Positions 46,238 through 55,549 of a stretch of 64,000 nt of DNA are shown here, piece by piece (within the stretch, counting starts at the first letter, position 1; every line of letters begins with the position of its first letter). Made by a program: the position numbers and the translations under genes. The notes under the pieces were generated by a model, which searched no databases, had not been told where the DNA came from, and saw only the letters and a program-made list of their open reading frames with translations. The DNA comes from Iodobacter sp025352645 (GTDB lineage Bacteria; Pseudomonadota; Gammaproteobacteria; Burkholderiales; Chitinibacteraceae): NCBI RefSeq assembly GCF_033446605.1, contig NZ_JAWQUO010000020.1, positions 1 to 64,000 on the forward strand, read 5' to 3'.

Positions 46238-47485
46238 TTACTTTGTTTTTGCTGCCGCAGCCAATTTAACGCTTGCTTGCTGAGCAGTCATCGCATCATT
46301 ATTCCAAAATTGCGAAATCACATCAGCCACCGCACCCTGCGTAGCAGAATGCATTGCCATACCGTGTGCCCAAGATGGTAGTAAAGATCCTTTAGCAGAG
46401 CTTGCTTTAAAATCTTCGGCAGATTTTTTACCGCAATCATCAAACTTACTCATATTCATGCCTTGGCGCACCGGAATCGAGCCTTTATTTAAGTTAAATA
46501 TTTCTTGAAATTCTGGGCTCATCAAGGTAACCGCCAAATCTTTTTGCCCTTTTTCAGCCTCTTTATTCGGCAATTTAAACATCGCAAAGCTATCGATATT
46601 GAAGGTATATGCCGCCGCTGTACCAGGCGCTGGAACACAGAGGAAATCTTTACCAGGTACTTTGCCTGCCGCTAAAAACTCACCCTTAGCCCAGTCACCC
46701 ATAATTTGCATCGCGGCCTTGCCATTAATCACCATAGACGTGGCTAGATTCCATTCACGGCCAGGCGCATTTTTATCGGTATAAGGTTTTAGTTTTTTGT
46801 AGGTTGTAAGCGCCTTAATCATATTGGCGCTTTGTAGCGTGGCGGGGTCAAGCTGAATAAAAGCTTTTTTGTAGAAATCACTGCCACCAACGCCCAGTGC
46901 AACGGCTTCAAACACGGTAGCATCCTGCCAAGGCTGGCCGCCATAGGCCAAGGGCTGAATACCCGCTTTTTGCAAGGCATCGGCGGTTTTAAAAAACTCA
47001 TCCCACGTTGTTGGCACTTTGGCATTGGCTTTTTTGAGTAAATCAGGGTTCACCCACAGCCAATTGACCCGATGCACATTAACTGGCGCGGCAACATAGC
47101 TGCCTTTATATTTCATCACATTTGCCACAACAGGAGGAAGAAGCTTATCCCAGCCTTCTTTTTTTGCGACATCATCTAGGGATGCTAATACGCCTTCGTC
47201 GCCCCATTCTTGAATCGATGGGCCTTTAATTTGTGCTGCAGCCGGTGGCTGCCCAGATACCACACGGGTTTTAAGCGCCGTCATGGCGTTATCCCCTGCC
47301 CCACCTGCTACTGCAAAATCTTTCCACTTGTGGCCTTTGGCCTCAAGCATTTTTTTAAGTTCTACGGCGGCTTTAGCTTCTCCGCCAGAAGTCCACCAAT
47401 GCAAGACCTCTACATCGGCAGCGTGCACAGAAAATGCAATTGAAAAACTAGCAGCCAGTAAACTCACCTTCAGTTTTTTCATCAT
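46238..47485 (-). CDS. gtsA: Sugar-binding periplasmic protein (GtsA type)
   Basis: A 415-residue extracellular solute-binding protein with a signal peptide (MMKKLKVSLLAASFSIAFSVHA). Phrases VEVLHWWTSGGEAKA, WKDFAVAGGAGDNAMTALKTRVVSGQPP and KG..IQEWG.EGVLA are typical of glucose/mannose-binding GtsA-like proteins. A later section reads AAAYTFNIDSFAMFKL. It is the first gene of the operon; the 300-nt gap upstream should hold the promoter. Confidence 0.85.
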   Translation of the reverse strand: MMKKLKVSLLAASFSIAFSVHAADVEVLHWWTSGGEAKAAVELKKMLEAKGHKWKDFAVAGGAGDNAMTALKTRVVSGQPPAAAQIKGPSIQEWGDEGVLASLDDVAKKEGWDKLLPPVVANVMKYKGSYVAAPVNVHRVNWLWVNPDLLKKANAKVPTTWDEFFKTADALQKAGIQPLAYGGQPWQDATVFEAVALGVGGSDFYKKAFIQLDPATLQSANMIKALTTYKKLKPYTDKNAPGREWNLATSMVINGKAAMQIMGDWAKGEFLAAGKVPGKDFLCVPAPGTAAAYTFNIDSFAMFKLPNKEAEKGQKDLAVTLMSPEFQEIFNLNKGSIPVRQGMNMSKFDDCGKKSAEDFKASSAKGSLLPSWAHGMAMHSATQGAVADVISQFWNNDAMTAQQASVKLAAAAKTK

Positions 47486-47786
47486 CGATTTCCTCTTGTT
47501 GAATACGCACTTAAGTGCATCTGTACGCTGGACTTACTTTATGCCAACGGCAAGAGTAATTCAAATGAGGCAAAATACGATTGGGCAATAAACCTAGGGC
47601 GAACACCCTATTAAAGTTGGAGTAAAGTTTATTTTGAATGTGAATATAAATGACTAGCTTGGGACTTTACATATTGTTGGGCTTCGTTTAACAACACCAA
47701 GCTACACCTATTAAGTCGGCATATTTAAAGCAGTTCGCGTTATTGCGCTTCACTAATAAGCAACAACACGAACCGTAGGCCCAGGC
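47486..47786. promoter_or_regulatory. Gap upstream of gtsA with inverted repeat TAGGG-N6-CCCTA
   Basis: No gene is seen in these 301 nt. The inverted repeat TAGGG (47595-47599) / CCCTA (47606-47610) lies about 110 nt before gtsA. A related TAGGG...CCCTG pair lies upstream of the sensor kinase gene. A binding site for the adjacent FixJ-type regulator is possible. Confidence 0.45.
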
Positions 47787-48395
47787 TTAAATCTCAGAAA
47801 TTTGCACCCCTTTTAAAGAGGCGGCTAAGCCTCCTGCTGAGCGCACTTTTAGCTTGGTATAGATACGGGCACGATGTACTTCAACCGTTTTAATACTGAT
47901 TTCTAATTCATCGGCTATTTGCTTATTGAGCCGCCCAGTTAATAGCTCGCGCAATACCTCACGCTCACGCGGAGTAAGACTTTCTAAGCGCTCATCCAAG
48001 GATTGGCGGGCATTCCAAGCACTACGCGCCTCTTCATCCCTTGCCAAGCATGCTTCAATTCTAGAAACCAACAAGCCATAGTCACATGGCTTTTCCAAGA
48101 AATCCATTACCCCGTCTTTTACTGCAGCAACGGCCATGGGTACATCGGCATGGCCCGTTAAGAAAATAACTGGCGGCAAATAAAAGGACGTTTTTAGCTC
48201 GCTATACAGCTCCAGACCACTCATGCCAGTCATACGAACATCAATAATTAAGCAACTATAATCTGCCGCATCGGCGTCATTCAGAAAGTGCTCTGCAGAC
48301 TCAAAACCAAACACCGGCCATTGATGCGCTTCAAATAAAATTTGTAGTGCATCACGTACAGCAGAGTCATCATCAATTACAGCAATAGGTCGCAT
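47787..48395 (-). CDS. FixJ-family response regulator
   Basis: A 202-residue two-component regulator. The receiver has phospho-acceptor Asp 52 in CLIIDVRMTGMSG, acidic DDD at 8-10 and the switch Lys in FLEKPCD. The output is a LuxR-type helix-turn-helix (LTPREREVLRELLTGRLNKQIADELEISIKTVEVHRARI). It lies 103 nt downstream of the sensor kinase on the same strand, and upstream of the gts operon. It likely controls sugar uptake or central carbon genes; this is inference from neighbours. Confidence 0.92.
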   Translation of the reverse strand: MRPIAVIDDDSAVRDALQILFEAHQWPVFGFESAEHFLNDADAADYSCLIIDVRMTGMSGLELYSELKTSFYLPPVIFLTGHADVPMAVAAVKDGVMDFLEKPCDYGLLVSRIEACLARDEEARSAWNARQSLDERLESLTPREREVLRELLTGRLNKQIADELEISIKTVEVHRARIYTKLKVRSAGGLAASLKGVQISEI

Positions 48396-48498
48396 ACAAT
48401 TACCTTTAATAGATAGTAATAATTCGAAAGCTCAAGAAAATAAACGTAATCACTTCTCACATAATTATTCAATCTATATGTAAAAGCTCAATCAGTGA

Positions 48499-50766
48499 TT
48501 AAGACAAAACAATAGGGAGGCGAAAAATAAAGCAACTGCCGCCACCAGGATTCGCTTGAATCTTTAAATGCCCTTGATGCTGCTCAATCACAGAGCGGCA
48601 AATATTCAAGCCAATCCCCATCCCCTCGGGTTTACTGGTGTAAAAAGATTGAAACAATTTACTAGGATCTGAAATCCCTGAACCACGATCAGCCACACAC
48701 ACCTCTAGCCAATCTTTACCGACCTCGGCACTGACTCTGATCTCCCTCAGCGCTACTGGGGTATCAAGCATCGCTTCCATGCCATTTTTTAATAAATTAA
48801 ACAGCACTTGCTCCAACATCACGCCATCACCCATCACTTTGGGCAAATCATCATCTAAATCAATCAGGATCCGACTATGGTATTTTCTGGCCATGGGCTC
48901 TAATAGCTGTATTGGCACGGCTAATAATTCAGTAAAATCACACACCTCACTTTTAGATGCACGTCTTGATGAGAAATTACGAATCCCGCTAATAATTTGC
49001 CCCGCCCTACGTGCTTGCTCGCCCATTTTGACCAAGATATGCCGTACCGAATTTTTTTCATCCCGCGATAATATCTCTTCACCTGCTGCAGCATAGCCCG
49101 CAATCGCGGCCAGAGGTTGATTCAGCTCATGTGCAAGGCTAGAAGCAAGCTCGCCCATGCTGACTAATCTGGCGGTATGCTGTAATTTTTCTTCACGGCT
49201 ACGGTCCTCTTCTGCTGCTAGCCGCCTTTCAGTAATATCTGCCGCAATCTCTAGCCACACTACATGACCATCTACCCATTGAATTCGGCGGCGCTGCACT
49301 AAAAACCAGCGCCCACTTACGGGATCAAGCCGTTCCGCTTCTGATACGCCCTGCGGCAGCAGCGGCCACATACAGCACTCGCCATCGGCAAACAGCGGGA
49401 AGGTATCGCTATGGTGACGATTACGATAGCGCACCACGCCACTGCTCACATCAAAGACGGACACCGCAGCGTCTAAGCCTTCCAGTACCGTAAGCAGCTG
49501 TTTACGTGATTCTGCCAGCGCCTCACGCTCACGCTTGATTTCTGTTACATCATATAAAGAGGCCATCCAACCACGATGCTCGCCTCGGCCATCTACCAAG
49601 CGTGATGAATAAAGCCGCACATCAAAACGCTCGCCATCTCGACGCATAAAGCGCAAGGCAAAACCATTACTTGGGCATTCTCCCGACAATAAAGATTGCC
49701 ATGCACTAGCACAGACACTGAGCTCTTCAGGGGCCCAATACGGCATAGGCGAGGCCTTGCCTAGCAATTCAACTTGGCTGCGTCCCACCATGCTACAAAA
49801 AGCCAAATTGGCATAAATTAAATGCCCAGCCGGATTAATCGCCAATAAGCCGGTGGTTAAGGAGTCTTCCATTGCCGCACGAAAACGCATTTCATCACGC
49901 AGTGCGTCTTCCGCTTGTTGGCGTTGCTGCATGCGTTTTCTAAGTAAACGCAGCGCAAAAATCAATGCCACCAATAAAGCAAACACCACACCGAGCAGCC
50001 AAAGCTGCGTTACCGAGGTTTTTTCATGCCGCACACTGGCGCGTAATTTAAGCCCATGCCCCAATGGCTCAAAGCCTACTGAGCGGCTAACACCCGACAT
50101 ACTGAGGCGAGCATCACGGGGAGCAAGCACATTACCACTACTATCTAACAAGGATAAATCGTAGCGCTGCACCATCCACCATGGCACGCGCTGCTGCAAA
50201 ATAGCGGGTAAGGCATAGGAGGCTAAAACCGAGCCTAAATAAACCGTGCCACGAAATGCCGGAACCACCAACACAATCTGAGCGACTTTAGGCTCGCCCG
50301 CCATAATCACATTTGAATACAACACATAGCCTAAGGTTGCAGCGCCATCGAGCACTTCAAGCAATATTGGATCATCCAGCGGCACCAAGCTTTGAGGGCG
50401 CGAGCTATATGCAGGCAACCCCCAAACCCGATTACCGGATGAACTAACATAATCAACCGAAAGCATTTCTGGTGATGCGCGCAATAAGCTATCCGCCCTT
50501 GCCCTAAAATCTTCTTCACGTAATGCATTGGCGGCAATGCCATAGGCTAGGTTTTCGATCGCATTTTGATTGGTTTGTAAATGCAAACGCAAACCTTGTT
50601 CCTGCCAAAGTAAATCCTGGGACAAGACGGTATCTTGAGCATTACGCGCTTGTCGATAATCTAACCAAACAAAGCTAGCCAACGCCAACAAGACCAAAAT
50701 GATCGATATATAAGCGAGCCACCAGAGCCAATGTTGGCCAATTCGGCGAATTAAGGAAGAAATCAT
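48499..50766 (-). CDS. PAS-domain sensor histidine kinase
   Basis: About 755 residues from the ATG at 50766 (MISSLIRRIGQHWLWWL). The frame continues upstream without support, and no ribosome site is obvious before either. Two membrane segments (about 13-32 and 275-297) enclose a periplasmic sensor part. PAS domains follow (about 320-445 and 455-550). The kinase core has H in SMGELASSLAHELNQPLAAIAGY and N/G boxes (LFNLLKNGMEAM, DRGSGI, GMGIGLNICRSVIEQHQG). It is the FixL-type partner of the downstream regulator. Confidence 0.9.
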   Translation of the reverse strand: MISSLIRRIGQHWLWWLAYISIILVLLALASFVWLDYRQARNAQDTVLSQDLLWQEQGLRLHLQTNQNAIENLAYGIAANALREEDFRARADSLLRASPEMLSVDYVSSSGNRVWGLPAYSSRPQSLVPLDDPILLEVLDGAATLGYVLYSNVIMAGEPKVAQIVLVVPAFRGTVYLGSVLASYALPAILQQRVPWWMVQRYDLSLLDSSGNVLAPRDARLSMSGVSRSVGFEPLGHGLKLRASVRHEKTSVTQLWLLGVVFALLVALIFALRLLRKRMQQRQQAEDALRDEMRFRAAMEDSLTTGLLAINPAGHLIYANLAFCSMVGRSQVELLGKASPMPYWAPEELSVCASAWQSLLSGECPSNGFALRFMRRDGERFDVRLYSSRLVDGRGEHRGWMASLYDVTEIKREREALAESRKQLLTVLEGLDAAVSVFDVSSGVVRYRNRHHSDTFPLFADGECCMWPLLPQGVSEAERLDPVSGRWFLVQRRRIQWVDGHVVWLEIAADITERRLAAEEDRSREEKLQHTARLVSMGELASSLAHELNQPLAAIAGYAAAGEEILSRDEKNSVRHILVKMGEQARRAGQIISGIRNFSSRRASKSEVCDFTELLAVPIQLLEPMARKYHSRILIDLDDDLPKVMGDGVMLEQVLFNLLKNGMEAMLDTPVALREIRVSAEVGKDWLEVCVADRGSGISDPSKLFQSFYTSKPEGMGIGLNICRSVIEQHQGHLKIQANPGGGSCFIFRLPIVLS

Positions 50767-50776
50767 GCGTGGAGGA

Positions 50777-50817
50777 TAGGGTGCATTGTGCTTATTCCCC
50801 CATAGGGTAAAACCCTG
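50777..50817. promoter_or_regulatory. TAGGG/CCCTG motifs before the sensor kinase
   Basis: TAGGG occurs at 50777-50781 and 50803-50807, with CCCTG at 50813-50817. The second pair forms TAGGG-N5-CCCTG, like the inverted repeat upstream of gtsA. It could be autoregulation by the FixJ-type regulator. Position relative to a promoter is unknown. Confidence 0.35.
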
Positions 50818-50843
50818 AGCGTAAAAGCCCACTGATTTATAAC

Positions 50844-50882
50844 AAAAAAATGCCGGAGCAAACACTGCTCCGGCATTTTTTA
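50844..50882. terminator. Terminator between the BI-1 gene and the sensor kinase
   Basis: A 16-bp stem (AAAAAATGCCGGAGCA / TGCTCCGGCATTTTTT) with a 5-nt loop sits between two leftward genes. It should end the yccA-type transcript. Confidence 0.9.
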
Positions 50883-50917
50883 AAACTTAGATTTCAGTAA
50901 AAACAAAGCCATGTAAA

Positions 50918-51598
50918 TTAATCGCGGCTATTACCAGTAAAAGCCATAATTAAATGCAACAGGCTAGTAAATAGATTGTAGACATTCAGATAAAGGCTCA
51001 GTGTGGCGCTAACATAATTGGTTTCGCCACCATTTACGATGCGGCTAACGTCATACAAAATAAAGCCAGAGAAAATCATCACCGCTACAGCTGAAATAGT
51101 CAGCGACAGCGCAGGGATTTGGAAAAAGATATTAGCCAGAGCCGCCAAGATGATCACGACCAAACCAATCATCAAGAATTTCCCCATAAAGGAAAAATCT
51201 TTCTTGGTAACGGTTGCAATTGTGGCCAAGGTAAAGAAAATAGCACCCGTGCCAATTGCAGCTAAACCTATCATTTCTGCGCCATTGCTAAAGCTTAATG
51301 CCCTTTGCAGCATTTGCGATAACCACAAGCCCATAAAACCGGTATAGCCCAGCAGAATAAATACCCCTGCTGCACTTTCTTTGGTTTTTTCAATGGCATA
51401 AAAAGAACCAAAGCTAACAGCCATAAAAACAATAAAGCCCATCATTGGCGACATGCGGAATTGCATGGCAACACCTAAGTAAGCGCCAATTGCGGTTGGC
51501 ACCATGGTCAGCGCCAACATAAAATAAGTGTTACGTAATACGCGATTACGCTCGGTTGACAGTACTGAGCTGCCATAGCCTACGCTATTTAATTCCAT
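50918..51598 (-). CDS. Bax inhibitor-1 / YccA family membrane protein
   Basis: A 226-residue protein with seven hydrophobic segments, starting MELNSVGYGSSVLSTERNRVLRNTYFMLALTM. The C-terminal ILYDVSRIVNGGETNYVSATLSLYLNVYNLFTSLLHLI segment carries the conserved Asp residues of the BI-1 family. In bacteria YccA interacts with FtsH; related YbhL/YccA proteins modulate membrane protein turnover or ion flux. Transcribed leftward and ended by a strong terminator. Confidence 0.93.
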   Translation of the reverse strand: MELNSVGYGSSVLSTERNRVLRNTYFMLALTMVPTAIGAYLGVAMQFRMSPMMGFIVFMAVSFGSFYAIEKTKESAAGVFILLGYTGFMGLWLSQMLQRALSFSNGAEMIGLAAIGTGAIFFTLATIATVTKKDFSFMGKFLMIGLVVIILAALANIFFQIPALSLTISAVAVMIFSGFILYDVSRIVNGGETNYVSATLSLYLNVYNLFTSLLHLIMAFTGNSRD

Positions 51599-51666
51599 TA
51601 TCGTGTGTCTCCATTCTCACGGACTGGCCGCGTATGTCAGGTAGATTGGTATGATTGAAAAAAGTT

Positions 51667-52734
51667 TCAAGCTGCGTTAAAGAAACTTTCGATATCGGCC
51701 AATTTAACTTGGGATAATTTTTTAGGTGACCAATTTGGCTGATCATCTCTGTCGATCAGTTTAGCACGCACACCTTCATGAAAATCACCGTGGCGCAAAC
51801 AATTTCTTGCACCTAGCCATTCCATTTCTACCACTTCATCGTAAGAAAGTGTCTGTGCTCGCCGCGCCATTTCCCAAGTCAGAAAAATAGAAGTCGGCGA
51901 GCCTGCCGCTTGCAGCTCAGCGGCAAGGCGTAAGGCAGGAGCATCCCCTTGATAAGCTTGAATGCGTTCACAAATAGCGAGCAAATCATCTCCCGCACAG
52001 ATGCGTTCCACCTCATCGGCCAGCGGCAACCACACCGATGCAGGCAAGGAGCAAGGCCATGCGGCAGAAAGCGCCGATAAAGCGCCACTGGCCAGCTCTG
52101 CATCTTGCTTGCCTTGCCCGCTCCACGGTAAATCTTGCAGCACGCCTATTAGTGAATCAAACGTAGCTGCTGGCAGAGCAAACTCCGCCGCGCCAAATGC
52201 CAGCGCATCAGCCGCATTTAAGCGGCTACCGGTTAGCGCAAGTAAGCACCCAATCTTGCCTTCTAATTTCTGTAGCCAAAAACTGGCACCCACGTCAGGG
52301 AACAGGCCAATGCTGATCTCTGGCATCGCCAAAATGCTAGATTCGGTAACGATACGATGGCTGGCAGCCGCAAAAATACCCCAGCCCCCGCCCATCACAA
52401 TGCCATTTCCCCAAGCGAGTACTGGCTTTGGAAAGCGGTGTAACTCACGGCAAAGATCGTATTCATGGCGAAAAAAATCATCCCCCTCATGCACAAAAGC
52501 CGCGTCGCTCATGGCATGGTAAAGTGCACGAATATCGCCTCCCGCACAAAAAGCCCGCTCGCCTTCACCACGCACCAACACCGCCACAACTTTTTCATCA
52601 TGACGCCAGCTTTCTATTTGCTCACGAATCTTTAACACCATGGCTAGGCTTTGCGCATTCAACCTCGCTGACGCCAATAAAATTTCACCTAAGAACAAAC
52701 CATTGCTCAGCGCGATCTGCTGAAAATGCACCAT
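51667..52734 (-). CDS. Enoyl-CoA hydratase/isomerase family, 3-hydroxyisobutyryl-CoA hydrolase type
   Basis: A 355-residue crotonase-fold protein. The oxyanion-hole signatures are AFCAGGDIRALYH near residue 60 and GNGIVMGGGWGIF near residue 107. The family phrase ..MPEISIGLFPDVGASFWL follows. The length (about 350) and the C-terminal RAQTLSYDEVVEMEWLGARNCL match the HIBYL-CoA hydrolase subgroup, used in valine breakdown, rather than the 260-residue hydratases. It stands alone between intergenic repeats and yccA. Confidence 0.85.
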   Translation of the reverse strand: MVHFQQIALSNGLFLGEILLASARLNAQSLAMVLKIREQIESWRHDEKVVAVLVRGEGERAFCAGGDIRALYHAMSDAAFVHEGDDFFRHEYDLCRELHRFPKPVLAWGNGIVMGGGWGIFAAASHRIVTESSILAMPEISIGLFPDVGASFWLQKLEGKIGCLLALTGSRLNAADALAFGAAEFALPAATFDSLIGVLQDLPWSGQGKQDAELASGALSALSAAWPCSLPASVWLPLADEVERICAGDDLLAICERIQAYQGDAPALRLAAELQAAGSPTSIFLTWEMARRAQTLSYDEVVEMEWLGARNCLRHGDFHEGVRAKLIDRDDQPNWSPKKLSQVKLADIESFFNAA

Positions 52735-52777
52735 CTTTATATCTCTCTTTAAAACAAGGGGGAGTGCTGCCCAATAT

Positions 52778-52909
52778 AAAACCCAAACCTTAAACCACGG
52801 AGGAAAGGGAGAACACAGAGTGCCACGGAGAAAAACATACGAGAAAACTAATTTTTCTCCGTGAAACTCCGTGTTCTCTGTGCCCTCTGTGTTTCAAAAT
52901 TTGGGTTTT
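52778..52909. repeat. Dispersed ~130-bp repeat, copy 2
   Basis: This element matches the one at 41983-42111: ends AAAACCCAAA / TTTGGGTTTT, inner CCACGGAG (twice), CTCCGTGAAACTCC, CCCTCTGTG and TTCAAAATTTGGG. Spacing is nearly equal (132 versus 129 bp), with scattered substitutions. Confidence 0.75.
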
Positions 52910-52921
52910 GGCTAGAGGCTA

Positions 52922-53060
52922 GGGGGCCTCGAAAAACCTATATTTCTAAATAAGACAAGGCGCATTTTAAAAAAACCGACGCTGCATATGTTTGATATGT
53001 AAGGAGATTTTTTTAAAACGCAACGCAGTATTATGACGAAAGATGGGTTTTTCGAGGCTC
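52922..53060. repeat. Inverted-repeat element beside dispersed repeat copy 2
   Basis: CCTCGAAAAACC (52927-52938) and GGTTTTTCGAGG (53046-53057) are perfect 12-bp inverted ends. An inner pair, GCGCATTTTAAAAAAA and TTTTTTTAAAACGC, is nested inside. The unit has no coding capacity and looks like a small palindromic, MITE-like element. Confidence 0.65.
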
Positions 53061-53101
53061 CCGCTAATTGCCACTGCGATGTACTGGTCTTAAAAAATAG
53101 A

Positions 53102-54541
53102 TCAGCCTCCCGTGCCACCTACGGTTAGCCCGCCATCAATACGTAAGGTTGGCTGGCCCACGCCAACGGGCACGCTTTGGCCTTCTTTGCCACAGGTGCC
53201 CACGCCAGGATCTAGCGCCATATCGTTACCAATCATCGATACGCGGGTGAGTACATCAGGGCCATTACCAATCAGCGTTGCGCCTTTCACTGGATACATC
53301 AGCTTGCCGTCTTCTACCCACCAAGCTTCGGCGGCAGAGAATACAAACTTGCCGCTGGTGATATCCACCTGCCCACCACCAAAATTAGCGGCATACAGAC
53401 CACGCTTGATCGAAGCGATGATTTCTTCGGGTGGCACGCTGCCGCCTTCCATTAGGGTATTGGTCATGCGTGGCATAGGCAGATGAGCAAAGCTTTCACG
53501 ACGGCCATTACCTGTTAGCGGCATATCCATCAGGCGAGCATTCAGGCTGTCTTGCAAATAGCCTTTTAAGATGCCGTCTTCAATCAAGACGGTGCGCTGG
53601 GTTGGATTGCCTTCATCGTCGATATTGAGCGAGCCACGGCGATCAGTAATCGTGCCATCGTCCACCACGGTGACGCCTTTTGCCGCAACTTGCTGACCAA
53701 TCTTGCCACTAAAAGCCGATGAGCCCTTACGGTTAAAATCGCCTTCTAAACCATGACCGATGGCTTCGTGTAATAAAATACCCGGCCAGCCCGAGCCTAA
53801 CACTACGGTCATTTCACCCGCTGGTGCTGGGCGAGCGTGTAAGTTGAGCACCGCTTGATCCACGGCTTTTTTAGCGTAATCCAGCACCACAGCATCGTCA
53901 AAGTAGCCATAAGCAAAACGGCCACCACCGCCTGCGCTACCCTGCTCACGCAGGCCGTTTTCTTCCACAATCACTTGAATAGAAAGACGGCACATTGGGC
54001 GCACATCGGCCGCGCGATGCCCATCGTGGCGCGCTACGTAAACCACTTCAAACTCAGAAGCTAGGCTGGCCATCACTTGCACCACGCGTTTATCTAAGCT
54101 ACGGGCGGTACGCTCTAGTTTTTCTAACAAGGCCACTTTAGCCAGCTCATCAAGGCTGGCCAGCGGGTCAACGGGCTGATACAAGGCATGGCCTAGCACA
54201 TCACGCGTCAACGCCACGGTATTTTGCCCGCCTTGGCGGCCAATCGCTCGCGTTGCCGTAGCCGCTTGGCTTAAGGCGGCCATGCTGATATCGTCAGAAT
54301 AGGCAAAAGCGGTTTTTTCACCCGAAACGGCACGAATCCCCACGCCGGTATCAATATTAAAGCTACCTGACTTCACAATACCTTCATCTAAGCTCCATGC
54401 CTCGCTGCGGCTATATTGAAAATACAGGTCAGCGTAATCAATATCGTGCGTTAGCATCTGCCCAAATACTTGATCTAGCTTGGCATCATCAAGGTTAAAA
54501 GGGGTGAGCAGCGTCTGGCGGGCGGTTTCTAAATGAGTCAT
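53102..54541 (-). CDS. tldD: Metalloprotease TldD
   Basis: A 479-residue TldD, the catalytic partner of TldE/PmbA in peptide cleavage (microcin maturation, CcdA degradation). The zinc site is HEAIGHGLEGD (about residues 258-268), with a later Cys in GVGTCGKEGQSVPVG. Family phrases VLIEDGILKGYLQDSLNARLM and AAEAWWVEDGKLMYPVKGATLIGNG are present. The length is normal (E. coli 481). pmbA is not in the window. Neighbour order glnE / YhdP / amidase / tldD is common in betaproteobacteria. Confidence 0.96.
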   Translation of the reverse strand: MTHLETARQTLLTPFNLDDAKLDQVFGQMLTHDIDYADLYFQYSRSEAWSLDEGIVKSGSFNIDTGVGIRAVSGEKTAFAYSDDISMAALSQAATATRAIGRQGGQNTVALTRDVLGHALYQPVDPLASLDELAKVALLEKLERTARSLDKRVVQVMASLASEFEVVYVARHDGHRAADVRPMCRLSIQVIVEENGLREQGSAGGGGRFAYGYFDDAVVLDYAKKAVDQAVLNLHARPAPAGEMTVVLGSGWPGILLHEAIGHGLEGDFNRKGSSAFSGKIGQQVAAKGVTVVDDGTITDRRGSLNIDDEGNPTQRTVLIEDGILKGYLQDSLNARLMDMPLTGNGRRESFAHLPMPRMTNTLMEGGSVPPEEIIASIKRGLYAANFGGGQVDITSGKFVFSAAEAWWVEDGKLMYPVKGATLIGNGPDVLTRVSMIGNDMALDPGVGTCGKEGQSVPVGVGQPTLRIDGGLTVGGTGG

Positions 54542-54736
54542 TGAGTGTCATCGCAAAGGGTGAATCAGATTATTGAAAGGTATTACACACTATCTTCAAG
54601 AGGCAGGGAAGGCGAGAAATCCCTCTAAGGCAAAAAAGATCTGTAGGCACAAGATAATAGGCACACAGGGAAGGCTTAAGTTTTTTTTCCTGTGATCTTT
54701 GTATGCTCTGCATCCAAACCCCTTTTGCTATTCAAT

Positions 54737-55543
54737 TCAAAGCAAGCGATGCGTCAGCGCCGGCAGGATGCGTCTTACTCTATCCATTTGGCTCGATTTT
54801 AATTCAGCCAGCACTACGCCTTCGCCCTTGGCTTGGCAGGCAAGCACCTTGCCCCATGGATCGATCAGCATGCTATGACCAAAGGTATGGCGGCCGGTAA
54901 TGTGCTCGCCGCCTTGCCCTGAGGCAATCACATAGCATTGATTTTCGATAGCACGGGCGCGCAGCAGCACTTCCCAATGCGCTTCACCGGTCGTTTGGGT
55001 AAAAGCCGCAGGCAGGATAATAAAATCGAGCGGCAACATAGCGCGAAAAAACTCAGGAAAACGTAAGTCATAACAAACCGATAAACCAATGCGACCAAAT
55101 GGCGTATCAAAAGCCACTGGCTGATGGCCTGCGGCAATGGTATCGGCCTCACAAAAACGCTCAGTGCCGTTATCAAAACCAAATAAATGCATCTTGTCAT
55201 AGCGCGCCACACATTCCCCTGCGGGCGAATACACAAGGCAGCTATTATTTACGCGGCTAACATCATCGCACACCAATGGCACGGTACCGCCAACTAGCCA
55301 AATATTGTGCTCTATGGCGGCTTGGGCCAAAAAGGATTGGATGGGGCCATCACCAAACGGCTCTCTAACCGCCAGCTTATCGCTATCTTGCTTGCCCATA
55401 ATGGCAAAATACTCAGGCAGCACCACCAACTGCGCCCCACGCTGAGCGGCCTCGCCGATTAAGCGTGCGGCAGTGGCTAAATTGGCCTTTACTTCAGGCC
55501 CAGAGACCATTTGAATCGCTGCTGCAATCAGTGTATTCATCAT
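54737..55543 (-). CDS. Nitrilase-family amidase (deaminated-glutathione amidase type)
   Basis: A 268-residue carbon-nitrogen hydrolase. The catalytic triad is visible: Glu in VVLPEYFAIMG (about residue 44), Lys in YDKMHLFGFD (near 116) and Cys in SVCYDLRFPEFFR (near 151). The YDLRFPE..R phrase and the length are typical of Nit1-like amidases that destroy deaminated glutathione as metabolite repair. It starts 6 nt after the stop of the YhdP gene, so the two are probably one operon. Confidence 0.88.
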   Translation of the reverse strand: MMNTLIAAAIQMVSGPEVKANLATAARLIGEAAQRGAQLVVLPEYFAIMGKQDSDKLAVREPFGDGPIQSFLAQAAIEHNIWLVGGTVPLVCDDVSRVNNSCLVYSPAGECVARYDKMHLFGFDNGTERFCEADTIAAGHQPVAFDTPFGRIGLSVCYDLRFPEFFRAMLPLDFIILPAAFTQTTGEAHWEVLLRARAIENQCYVIASGQGGEHITGRHTFGHSMLIDPWGKVLACQAKGEGVVLAELKSSQMDRVRRILPALTHRLL

Positions 55544-55549
55544 TGGCTC

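Larger units (their letters stand above)
52735..53101. other. 367-nt gap holding two small repeat elements
   Basis: This gap has no gene. It carries dispersed repeat copy 2 (52778-52909) and, directly after, a second unrelated inverted-repeat element (about 52922-53060). No promoter could be assigned. Confidence 0.6.
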
